Below, one piece after another: positions 40,801 to 53,300 of a stretch of DNA of 64,000 bases. Numbering within the stretch: the stretch's first letter is position 1; every line of letters starts with the position of its first letter. The DNA lies in contig OY720097.1 of the NCBI GenBank assembly GCA_963082875.1, positions 3,100,001 to 3,164,000 on the forward strand. The letters are read 5' to 3'. Both the position numbers and the translations under genes were made by a program. The notes under the pieces are model-generated. The model did not search any database, was not told the DNA's origin, and was given only the letters and a program-made list of their open reading frames with translations. The stretch is from Corella eumyota (lineage: Eukaryota; Chordata; Ascidiacea; Phlebobranchia; Corellidae).

Positions 40801-43800
40801 TGTTAAAATTGTGTTATTTATGTAGACTGGGCTACAATACAACTTTTGTTTCTTAAAAATGTGTGTTACCAAAAGTATTATTTGTTTAAGCAATAAAGAG
40901 AACCATTGGTCAAAGTTAAATAGCATACGACTCTGCATTCTGGCATGTTTGTCTCTGTGTAAAGGATTCAACTCTGTGTCATTGCCTGCTTATTGGACTG
41001 ACATTAATAAAGAAGACATCTCGTCAGTTAATTTAATCGTTGAAACAATTGTGGAAAACAGTCACGATTTAAAGGTAGGCTATCACGACCTCATTGTATA
41101 GTGTTTTATTTATTATTGCTTATTTGGACCATCTTGGTCATTCAAAATGTTTAAGTCATGTTGTTACAGTAAAATCTAGTCGTTTAGAACGGCTTAGTCA
41201 AGCAGATTCAAAGGTGTTAGGCCCATAGGTGGGCACAGTTAAACGAAAAAGCAACTTCGTTAAATGGTTATTCGTTACACATAACAGTAACTTCGCTAAC
41301 GTTTTTTCGGTAAATTAAACCAAGTGTAACGGAAGTTATCGTTAAACGTTAACGTTAAAATTTAATTAAAACAAACAAAGAAATTACCTTTTTTATAAAA
41401 AAGATTTAAAAAAAATAGTTTTTCTCTTAATCCATGTTTTAACTAGACGAAAATGGTTAAGAAGAAGTTTTTAAAACTGGCATAGGCCTAATGCCCAAAT
41501 AACAGTGGCCGGATAGTAATTACTTTTTTTTTGATTTAACGGAAAAATTTAACGGAAGCACAATTTAACGAAAGTTAACAGGTCCGATAACGATTTTTAA
41601 AATTAACTTAAAAGTTAAATTTTAACAAAAAAATTAACTTCGTTATTTAACGTTTAACGCATTAACGATTTGGTGCCCACCTTTGGTTAGGCCTATGTCT
41701 GTGCTTAAAATGTTTCTATTTTTGGAGTTATGTGGTAAGTCAGGTTTGTAATCTTATTCTAAAATGTTTTTTATCTAAAATATTTGGCATAAAATTAAAT
41801 AGTATTTTTTACTACAGGTTTATATTGCAGACCCCAGTGATGAACATTTAATTTCACAATATGAGACAGCCTTAAGCATTATTGCTAAAATAAAAGGATT
41901 TCAATTCGATTCTAAGGTAATTTTCTATATTTTTAAGTGTTATAATTAGGCTTAATTTAAATTTTTTATTTATTTAGAAGAAAATAGCAAATATTGGCGC
42001 GACTAGTTCAAGTGTAAAGCCTACAACAAGATTGATACTGGGAGACATTGCATTACAAAAAGTTTGAGTTATTTATTTTTGTAATTGTTTTTTTTATTTG
42101 TTCGATATTTATCAATTCATAAAACATATTTTTTGAAAATAAAGATTTAAATACAATAACAAATTATACTTTTTATATATAAAAACTAACGGTAATTTGA
42201 ATATTATAAAATGATTAGACTGATGTCATTGTTATTTCAACGAAAATCGGACAATTTCATCCTGGTCAAGATTCAGGCATTGAAAGGGCAATTTCACTGA
42301 TGGCTGGTGATCAATTACAGGTTAGTTTAAATTAAATTTAAGTTTAAAACAATAAAATAGTGTGTGGTATAGTTTAAATAACACGTTTTTTAATTTCACT
42401 TTTTCTAACACTTATATTCGAACTGGTACTTCATTGGGTGAATGTTAAACAAAAAACAACTTTTTTTTAGAATGCCAACCTTACTATGTCTGAAGAATTT
42501 GTTGAAGGGGATATAGAGGCAACCATAGGTTACGAATTAAGTTGTCAAAAAATTTATCACGTTTTCTTGGACACTTTTTCCTCTCAAAGTCAATTTTTGC
42601 TACAAGAAGCTATCAACACTTGTTTGAAAACAGCTGATTCAGATGGTTATGAGTCTATCTCATTTTCTTGTTTGGGTGCTGGTGGATTTCAATTTCCTGT
42701 CAATATCGTGGCAATGTGTTTACAAAAAGGGATTGACTTGTTTAAGGGAAATAATCTTAAATTTGTGAATATTGTCTTGTTAGAAGGAGATAAACAGCTT
42801 CTTAATGTAAAAAAAATTTTAAGTTAATTATATCACAATTAAAGGCTACCTTAAAATTTATATCTAACATAGCAAACTTTTATGACTTGAGATCTTCCCG
42901 TGTTTAATCTTAAACTTTTTTTTATTAATATTTTTTACAGACCTTTTTAAAGGAGCTTAAAATTTCTTCCACTGAAATAGGTTGTATAAAGGTTAAAGTG
43001 GATCAAGGTGATATTACAAAAACTGTCACTGATGCCATTGTTAATACAACTGATGAAAACTACAATTTGTCTGGTGAGTTAAATATTACTACAGTTATTT
43101 AGACTGTAAAATTAAAAAAAAATTATGATTATGTATACCTTCTATATTTGTGCTGTCAACAGATTTATTTTAAGTTTTTACTGGTGATATATAACATTTT
43201 CTAAATAATTTGTCTTACCAAACCTGGTAATAAATTAACGTGTATATTTAGGCACTGTTTATTCTCAAGCAATTTTAGCCTGCACTGGAATGGATACTGA
43301 AAAAGAATGTAAAGAAAATTCAATTGGATCAACACCTCGCTTTAGACTTACTTCCGGGGGCAAATTGTGCAAATATTTGTTTCATCTTCCTGTTTCGAAA
43401 ATTAAAGAAGACATGATAAATGTGTTGATATCCATATTTAAAATGGCAGAGGGATTGGATATGAAATCAATTGCTTTACCAGCTATCGGAACAGGTTTGG
43501 TACTTTAACATTTGCTGACTGCATTTAAAAGTTTACCTTTAGTAGTGTGTTATGTCAAAACGTCAACCAAAACCATTAATATTTTTTTTACTTTATAAAC
43601 TCTAAAGCTTTTTTTTTATCAATAATTTTATATTAAAATTTCAGGAAACTTGAAATTAAAAAGCAACGATGTTGCGGAAATAATTTATTCTGCTATTAGT
43701 GGATTTTCAAAAACAAATCCAAAAAATCTAAGAAAAATTCAAATTGTAATTTACCAAGCGTCAATGATGGAAGATTTTAAATGTGAAATTTTGCCATATA

Positions 43801-46130
43801 GGCCTCCTGACGAGACTTTGCCACGAAAAAATTCAATCGGTAAACCTAACAAAATTTTATATTTTTGACCCATGATTAATTAATCGGTATTTTTCAAATC
43901 ATTTACGCTTTAATTGTTTCATTATCTTCATTAAAAAATTGTTTCATTAAAAAATATATTTTAAATCTATTTATTATTTTGGCAGATGAAATTCAAAAAA
44001 TTGATCCAAACCAAATATCATTTAAAATTTCTGCACTAAAAGGACATGCAGAAAATAATGTAAATAAATATAAATTTCGATTATAGCTTTGTATTATAAC
44101 TCTAAAAAAAGTTTTTATAATAATTTTTTACACTTTTAACTTAATTTAAAGTAGATTTTCCAGTATTTTTATTTTTCAGCTATCTAATGTTTAGATCCAA
44201 ATTTTTTTAGAGACATGAATTTGTTTCAAAGGCTTGCACTGATTTGGAAAAATATGTGAACAAAATGTTTTCCGTTGAATCAGAGGAAACCAAGTTATTA
44301 AACAATAAAAAGGTTGAGATTGAATTGAAGAAAGAGGCTCAAAAACTTGAAGTTGAACACAATTTAAAAATATCAGTGACTGGCAAGTGAGTATAACAGT
44401 TAATTTATTATTTATGTAGTGGTTGTAAAAAAATTAAAAAAATTAACGAGATTTTTTTTTCTTGTTTTTAAAAATTACACATTAACTATCTGTTTAAGCA
44501 AATCACAAATTAAATGTAAAAAAATGTTTTAATTTTAACATTTTTAGGAATATAACATTCGAAGGCCTAAAATCTAATTTAAAAATTGCAAAACAAAAAT
44601 TGAGAAAGTTTTTGAAAAAACACGAGAAAGCAATTCAGATATCTAAGTTTGTTCAATGGAAATACAAGGAAGAAAATTCGTTAAATTTACTTCAAAATTT
44701 GCCACCTTTTTGTTGTGTAGAGTTGGAGCAAAAATATGTAAGAAAATACAAAATAAAACAAGTTTTCATGCTTGATATAATGTTGTGTTTTATATAAAGT
44801 GTTTGTAGGTTTATTAGCAAAAATTAAAAAAAAAATTGCTACGGTTTTGCAGTAATTAAAATAAAATAAATGTTTTGTTTTATGTTCTAACAATTAAACA
44901 CATAAAGCCTTACAAATTGCCTATATTTACAATTCGTAATTTTAAACATTTTTAGGATGAGAATATTAAGACCACTTCTGTTTTTGAATTTGAAGAAAAC
45001 GGACAAAAGCGAGTAATTGTGACAAAAATATATCAAAATTCGTCAGCCAAATTTTCAGCAAAATGTGTAATTACCAACAAAACAATTGAAATTCATCGAT
45101 TATTAGATTCAAAAAGTATGTTTAACAATTTTTTCAATTTTATGAATTTTTAAAAAATGTTTTACATTTTACATGTTTTTGTAACTTATAAGATTTTTTT
45201 AGATACTGCAAATATTGTAGACAATTTTCCCACTCGATGGAGTATTTGGAATCCTGATGCTAAGGATTCTTTTAAATTAGTTGATGTTGTTCAAACAACA
45301 GATGAATATAAAAAAATGTTAAAAATATACACCGATGCCAAACTTCCAATGACTTCTGTTTTAAAAGTAAATATTATTGTTAGTACAGCTTTTTAAAACT
45401 TAAACTAATATGGTTTAAATTAAAAAATAAATAATAGTGTTGATAGTTTATTCAAAAGTCAAACAAATAAGTTTTATTTTTAGTTGGAAAGAATTGAAAA
45501 TCCAACATTGTACATACAATTTGATGCCCATAAACAAAAGGTTGCAAGCCGAATGTCACGAGACAATATAAAACAACCGGTAACTCGGTTATTATTTCAT
45601 GGAACTAGTGAAGATATTTGTGCAACAATTTGTAAAAATGGTTTTGATCATTATGCTGGCAAGTTATGCTGGCAAAAATGGTAAAGTTTAATCTTTTTTG
45701 TTCATCACCATTAAACATGCAATAAATTGTATAAAACAAAATATAAACGCGTTCATCATAATTTATATAGAATATTATTTGACAATAACAAAATAAATTA
45801 TATGTATAAAAGTTATATGAAACTTTGTTTTAATACATTTTCCACATGGTTTTAGCTACAAAATTTGGTTACGGCGTTTACTTTTCAATTTCTGCTGAGT
45901 ATTCTAATGTCTTTGCACATTCCAACAACAGTGGGGAAAGAAAAATGTTTTTAAATGAGGTAATTTGTGGTGAATATACTTTGGGTACTCCTGATACAAA
46001 AGTGGTACCTTCGAAACCTAGCAGTGACGATGTGTACGATAGTGTTGTAGATGACGTTGAAAATCCAACGATGTTTGTAATATTTAGGGATTATAGTGTG
46101 TATACTCATTATCTGCTTACTTATAAATAA
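37835..46130 (+). CDS. PARP14: PARP14-like mono-ADP-ribosyltransferase, copy B (two lesions, probably decaying)
   Basis: Tandem paralogue of the gene at 28608 with the same 26-exon plan: first coding exon 37835-37850 (MDNIF), then 38031-38194, 38282-38484 and so on to 45856-46130. The same KH-like, macro-like, macro (GQDSGIERAI), WWE-like and PARP parts are present; the third triad residue is again Met (TMFVIFRDY). Two exons are disturbed. Exon 11 (from 40691) meets an in-frame stop at 40804-40806 and its donor is not recognisable. Exon 25 (45484-45680) is 197 nt against 187 in copy A because of a local direct repeat of TATGCTGGCAA, which shifts the frame between the catalytic His and Tyr. 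All other exons keep phase. Either the gene is becoming a pseudogene, or these are assembly errors. A hAT-like MITE sits in intron 12. Confidence 0.8.
41225..41686. mobile_element. hAT-like non-autonomous DNA element (MITE), about 462 bp
   Basis: Inverted ends AGGTGGGCAC (left) and GTGCCCACCT (right) match the common hAT terminal pattern ending in GGTGGGC. The flanks are 8-bp direct repeats, TTAGGCCC (41217-41224) and TTAGGCCT (41687-41694), with one mismatch, as expected for hAT target-site duplication. The interior is AT-rich with many GTTAACG motifs in both orientations and encodes no transposase. Copy A has no counterpart, so it inserted after the PARP duplication. Confidence 0.8.
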
Positions 46131-47375
46131 TTTTCCTGTGCCTTTGTTGATTTACGTTTGAAAATAATGCTTACACATTCAAGATGATTGCCCTTTAAAT
46201 CGTGATTTTAATATTATTGATATTGACGTTTGCTTTTCAATCGACAAATTTAATCATGTAAATATAAAGCATAGTAATTGTTATTTTATGACTGTTATAA
46301 CATATTTAAGTAATTACGTGTACATTTAAAATTTTTGCTTCAACTTTGCTTTTAGTTTTGCCATTAAAACTTATTGCAAAATAATCAACATTTATAGCAA
46401 AACTTATCATAAAAATTATTTAAAAAATATTTTGGCAATTATTTTGTTTTTTACAACAATGTATTATTTGATTTAACTTGAACAATGATTGTATATTGTA
46501 ACAAAATTTATGTTATATTTTCGCTAATTAAATTAATTTGAAGTAGTGCAACAAATTGTCATAATATTTTTTTGGTTAAGATTTTAAAAATATTTCTAAT
46601 ATTGTGTAGTTAGAGTCGATATACTATCATACCGTTAAATATTAGCACATTACTTAACGTTGCTAAAAAAAATAATTTTTGCTTTTATTGGGAATCAAAC
46701 CTAATCATTAAAAAATACATTTTTTAATGAGCGAAAAACAATCGAAGCAAAGATGAGATTTTCTGTTTCTTTATTTTAAAATGTAAACAAACGAGTTTTG
46801 CTTCAAGCCACAAGTAACGTGCGTTTGTTATGTAGTGTTTAAGCCACAAGTAACGTGCGTTTGTTATGTAGGGTTTTGCTTACACTTCAGTAGCGAGAAG
46901 CTATATAGTGATATACATAAACTGGTTAAATGGGTTGTTCACTTTATTACTTAACGCAGACAATATTGTTATAAGTTTTTTAAACTTTTTATGTAGTTTT
47001 ATGTTACACAAATAAGCGTGTTATAATGTAAACAATTTAGTGAAAATATATTGTTAAAATTTCATTTATATTAACATACACTAAATTACGTTAATTTAGA
47101 TTATTTTTAATGATTAACCTCAAAATTGGCATGTAATATTGAAGATACAATATAAAATAATTTAACTTTGATAAACATAGTTTTAAAACTTTATTACTTC
47201 GGCACATTTTTTAACATTTTTTACATTACGCGGTCGCATGACTTTATGAGCAAAATCTTATAACCTTATAAGAGCGTATTATGTAAATAAATTTTAATTC
47301 TTTCAAAAAAAATTAAAATTTCTTTTACTGTAATAACCGCCAAACTCTAATGAATGCATTTTTTGCATTCTGATT
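46131..47375. other. 3' flank of PARP14-like copy B and junction with satellite
   Basis: 46131-46890 is the duplicated flank described for copy A. Near 46805-46870 a 40-bp piece (CCACAAGTAACGTGCGTTTG) is doubled compared with copy A. From about 46900 to 47375 the sequence is unique AT-rich DNA with no gene, leading into the first, degenerate satellite monomer. Confidence 0.6.
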
Positions 47376-50300
47376 GGGCTAACTAACATTCAAGATAAAA
47401 CATTTCGCAAAAATTAAGTAAAACCAAAGTTTAAGCTAATTTTTATTTTGGGTTCAATTAGGTCACGTGATATTTTTGGCCAATGATATTGCATAAAAAT
47501 TTTTTTTAAATATTAAAAATTTTAAATCAAAAAATATTTGTTCTGTTAGAACCGCACAGGTCCAATTAACGTGTTTACAAAATATCTTTAAAAATATTAA
47601 TATTCATAAAAGTTATGACACTTTTATTAAAATTTGATGAAATTTCAAAACCTAAAATTTTATATTTTATTGGGCGCGCATTGGCCTAACTAACATTCAA
47701 GATAAAACATTTCGCAAAAATTTCAAGTAGAACAAAAGTTTGAGCTAATTTATATTTCGGGTTTAATTAGGTCACGTGATATTTTTGGCCAATGATATTG
47801 CATACAAATTTTTTTTAAATAATTAAAAATTTTAAATCAAAAAATATTTGTTTTGTTAGAACTCCACAGGTCCAATTAACGTGTTTACGAAATATTTTTT
47901 TTAAATATTAATATTCATAAAAGTTATGACACTTTTATTAAAATTTGATGAAATTTCAAAACCTAAAATTTTATATTTTATTGGGCGCGCATTGGCCTAA
48001 CTAACATTCAAGATAAAACATTTCGCAAAAATTTTAAGTAGAACAAAAGTTTGAGCTAATTTATATTTTGGGTTTAATTAGGTCACGTAATATTTTTGGC
48101 CAATGATATTGCATACAAATTTTTTTAAATAATTAAAAATTTTAAATCAAAAAATATTTGTTCTGTTAGAACTCCACAGGTTCAATTAACGTGTTTACGA
48201 AATATTTTTTTAAAATATTAATATTCATAAAAGTTATGACACTTTTATTAAAATTTGATGAAAACTCAAAACCTAAAATTTTATATTTTATTGGGCGCGC
48301 ATTGGCCTAACTAACATTCAAGATAAAACATTTCGCAAAAATTTCAAGTAGAACAAAAGTTTGAGCTAATTTATATTTTGGGTTTAATTAGGTCACGTGA
48401 TATTTTTGGCCAATGATATTGCATACAAATTTTTTTAAATAATTAAAATTTTTAAATCAAAAAATAATTGTTCTGTTAGTACTGCACAGGTCCAATTAAC
48501 GTGTTTACGAAATATTTTTTAAAAATATTAATATTCATAAAAGTTATGACACTTTTATTAAAATTTGATGAAATATCAAAACCTAAAATTTTATATTTTA
48601 TTGAGCGCGCATTGGCCTAACTAACATTCAAGATAAAACATTTCGCAAAAATTTCAAGTAGAACAAAAGTTTGAGCTAATTTATATTTTGGGTTTAATTA
48701 GGTCACGTGATATTTTTGGCCAATGATATTGCATACAAATTTTTTTAAATAATTAAAAATTTTAAATCAAAAAATATTTGTTCTGTAAGAACTTCACAGG
48801 TCCAATTAACGTGTTTACGAAATATTTTTTTAAAATATTAATATTCATAAAAGTTATGACACTTTTATTAAAATTTGATGAAAACTCAAAACCTAAAATT
48901 TTATATTTTATTGGGCGCGCATTGGCCTAACTAACATTCAAGATAAAACATTTCGCAAAAATTTCAAGTAGAACAAAAGTTTGAGCTAATTTATATTTTG
49001 GGTTTAATTAGGTCACGTAATATTTTTGGCCAATGATATTGCATACAAATTTTTTTAAATAATTAAAAATTTTAAATCAAAAAATATTTGTTCTGTTAGT
49101 ACTGCACAGGTCCAATTAACGTGTTTACAAAATATTTTTTAAAAATATTAATATTCATAAAAGTTATGACACTTTTATTAAAATTTGATGAAATCTCAAA
49201 ACCTAAAATTTTATATTTTATTGGGCGCGCATTGGCCTAACTAACATTCAAGATAAAACATTTCGCAAAAATTTCAAGTAGAACAAAAATTTGAGCTAAT
49301 TTATATTTTGGGTTTAATTAGGTCACGTGATATTTTTGGCCAATAATATTGCATACAAATTTTTTGAAAAAAATTAAAAATTTTAAATCAAAAAATATTT
49401 GTTCTGTTAGAACTGCACAGGTCCAATTAACGTGTTTACGAAATGTTTTTTAAAAATATTAATATTCATAAAAGTTATGACACTTTTATTAAAATTTGAT
49501 GAAATCTCAAAACCTAAAATTTTATATTTTATTGGGCGCGCATTGGCCTAACTAACATTCAAGATAAAACATTTTGCAAAAATTTCAAGTAGAACAAAAG
49601 TTTGAGCTAATTTATATTTTGGGTTTAATTAGGTCACGTGATATTTTTGGCCAATGATATTGCATACAAATTTTTTTAAATAATTAAAAATTTTAAATCA
49701 AAAAATATTTGTTCTGTTAGAACTCCACAGGTTCAATTAACGTGTTTACGAAATATTTTTTTAAAATATTAATATTCATAAAAGTTATGACACTTTTATT
49801 AAAATTTGATGAAAACTCAAAACCTAAAATTTTATATTTTATTGGGCGCGCATTGGCCTAACTAACATTCAAGATAAAACATTTCGCACAAATTTCAAGT
49901 AGAACAAAAGTTTGAGCTAATTTATATTTTGGGTTTAATTAGGTCACGTGATATTTTTGGCCAATGATATTGCATACAAATTTTTTTAAATAATTAAAAA
50001 TTTTAAATCAAAAAATATTTGTTCTGTTAGTACTGCACAGGTCCAATTAACGTGTTTACGAAATATTTTTTAAAAATATTAATATTCATAAAAGTTATGA
50101 CACTTTTATTAAAATTTGATGAAATCTCAAAACCTAAAATTTTATATTTTATTGGGCGCGCATTGGCCTAACTAACATTCAAGATAAAACATTTCGCAAA
50201 AATTTCAAGTAGAACAAAAGTTTGAGCTAATTTATATTTTGGGTTTAATTAGGTCACGTGATATTTTTGGCCAATGATATTGCATACAAATTTTTTTAAA

Positions 50301-53300
50301 TAATTAAAAATTTTAAATCAAAAAATATTTGTTCTGTTAGTACTGCACAGGTCCAATTAACGTGTTTACGAAATATTTTTTAAAAATATTAATATTCATA
50401 AAAGTTATGACACTTTTATTAAAATTTGATGAAATCTCAAAACCTAAAATTTTATATTTTATTGGGCGCGCATTGGCCTAACTAACATTCAAGATAAAAC
50501 ATTTCGCAAAAATTTCAAGTAGAACAAAAGTTTGAGCTAATTTATATTTTGGGTTTAATTAGGTCACGTGATATTTTTGGCCAATGATATTGCATACAAA
50601 TTTTTTGAAAAAAATTAAAAATTTTAAATCAAAAAATATTTGTTCTGTTAGAACTGCACATGTCCAATTAACGTGTTTACGAAATATTTTTTAAAAATAT
50701 TAATATTCATAAAAGTTATGACACTTTTATTAAAATTTGATGAAATCTCAAAACCTAAAATTTTATATTTTATTGGGCGCGCATTGGCCTAACTAACATT
50801 CAAGATAAAACATTTCGCAAAAATTTCAAGTAGAACAAAAGTTTGAGCTAATTTATATTTTGGGTTTAATTAGGTCACGTGATATTTTTGGCCAATGATA
50901 TTGCATACAAATTTTTTTAAATAATTAAAAATTTTAAATCAAAAAATATTTGTTCTGTTAGTACTGCACAGGTCCAATTAACGTGTTTACGAAATATTTT
51001 TTAAAAATATTAATATTCATAAAAGTTATGACACTTTTATTAAAATTTGATGAAATCTCAAAACCTAAAATTTTATATTTTATTGGGCGCGCATTGGCCT
51101 AACTAACATTCAAGATAAAACATTTCGCAAAAATTTCAAGTAGAACAAAAGTTTGAGCTAATTTATATTTTGGGTTTAATTAGGTCACGTGATATTTTTG
51201 GCCAATAATATTGCATACAAATTTTTTTAAATAATTAAAAATTTTAAATCAAAAAATATTTGTTCTGTTAGAACTCCACAGGTCCAATTAACGTGTTTAC
51301 GAAATATTTTTTTAAAATATTAATATTCATAAAAGTTATGACACTTTTATTAAAATTTGATAAAAACTCAAAACCTAAAATTTTATATTTTATTGGGCGC
51401 GCATTGGCCTAACTAACATTCAAGATAAAACATTTCGCAAAAATTTCAAGTAGAACAAAAGTTTGAGCTAATTTATATTTTGGGTTTAATTAGGTCACGT
51501 GATATTTTTGGCCAATGATATTGCATACAAATTTTTTGAAAATAATTAAAAATTTTAAATCAAAAAATATTTGTTCTGTTAGTACTGCACAGGTCCAATT
51601 AACGTGTTTACGAAATATTTTTTAAAAATATTAATATTCATAAAAGTTATGACACTTTTATTAAAATTTGATGAAATCTCAAAACCTAAAATTTTATATT
51701 TTATTGGGCGCGCATTGGCCTAACTAACATTCAAGATAAAACATTTCGCAAAAATTTCAAGTAGAACAAAAGTTTGAGCTAATTTATATTTTGGGTTTAA
51801 TTAGGTCACGTGATATTTTTGGCCAATGATATTGCATACAAATTTTTTTAAATAATTAAAAATTTTAAATCAAAAAATATTTGTTCTGTTAGAACTCCAC
51901 AGGTCCAATTAACGTGTTTACGAAATAATTTTTTAAAATATTAATATTCATAAAAGTTATGACATTTTTATTAAAATTTGATGAAAACTCAAAACCTAAA
52001 ATTTTATATTTTATTTGGCGCGCATTGGCCTAACTAACATTCAAGATAAAACATTTCGCAAAAATTTCAAGTAGAACAAAAGTTTGAGCTAATTTATATT
52101 TCGGGTTTTATTAGGTCACGTGATATTTTTGGCCAATGATATTGCATAAAAATTTTTTTAAATAATTAAAAATTTTAAATCAAAAAATATTTGTTCTGTT
52201 AGAACTTCACAGGTCCAATTAACGTGTTTACGAAATATTTTTTTAAAATATTAATATTCATAAAAGTTATGACACTTTTATTAAAATTTGATGAAAACTC
52301 AAAACCTAAAATTTTATATTTTATTGGGCGCGCATTGGCCTAACTAACATTCAAGATAAAACATTTCGCAAAAATTTCAAGTAGAACAAAAGTTTGAGCT
52401 AATTTATATTTTGGGTTTAATTAGGTCACGTAATATTTTTGGCCAATGATATTGCATACAAATTTTTTTAAATAATTAAAAATTTTAAATCAAAAATATT
52501 TGTTCTGTTAGTACTGCACAGGTCCAATTAACGTGTTTACGAAATATTTTTTAAAAATATTAATATTCATAAAAGTTATGACACTTTTATTAAAATTTGA
52601 TGAAATCTCAAAACCTAAAATTTTATATTTTATTGGGCGCGCATTGGCCTAACTAACATTCAAGATAAAACATTTCGCAAAAATTTCAAGTAGAACAAAA
52701 GTTTGAGCTAATTTATATTTTGGGTTTAATTAGGTCACGTGATATTTTTGGCCAATAATATTGCATACAAATTTTTTGAAAAAAATTAAAAATTTTAAAT
52801 CAAAAAATATTTGTTCTGTTAGAACTGCACAGGTCCAATTAACGTGTTTACGAAATGTTTTTTAAAAATATTAATATTCATAAAAGTTATGACACTTTTA
52901 TTAAAATTTGATGAAATCTCAAAACCTAAAATTTTATATTTTATTGGGCGCGCATTGGCCTAACTAACATTCAAGATAAATCATTTCGCAAAAATTTCAA
53001 GTAGAACAAAAGTTTGAGCTAATTTATATTTTGGGTTTAATTAGGTCACGTGATATTTTTGGCCAATGATATTGCATACAAATTTTTTTAAATAATTAAA
53101 AATTTTAAATCAAAAAATATTTGTTCTGTTAGAACTCCACAGGTTCAATTAACGTGTTTACGAAATATTTTTTTAAAATATTAATATTCATAAAAGTTAT
53201 GACACTTTTATTAAAATTTGATGAAAACTCAAAACCTAAAATTTTATATTTTATTGGGCGCGCATTGGCCTAACTAACATTCAAGATAAAACATTTCGCA

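Noticed and set aside
40795-40825. A 31-nt intron that would bypass the stop in copy B exon 11
   Set aside because: GT and AG are present and the frame would stay open, but the length is well below the introns seen elsewhere in this window.
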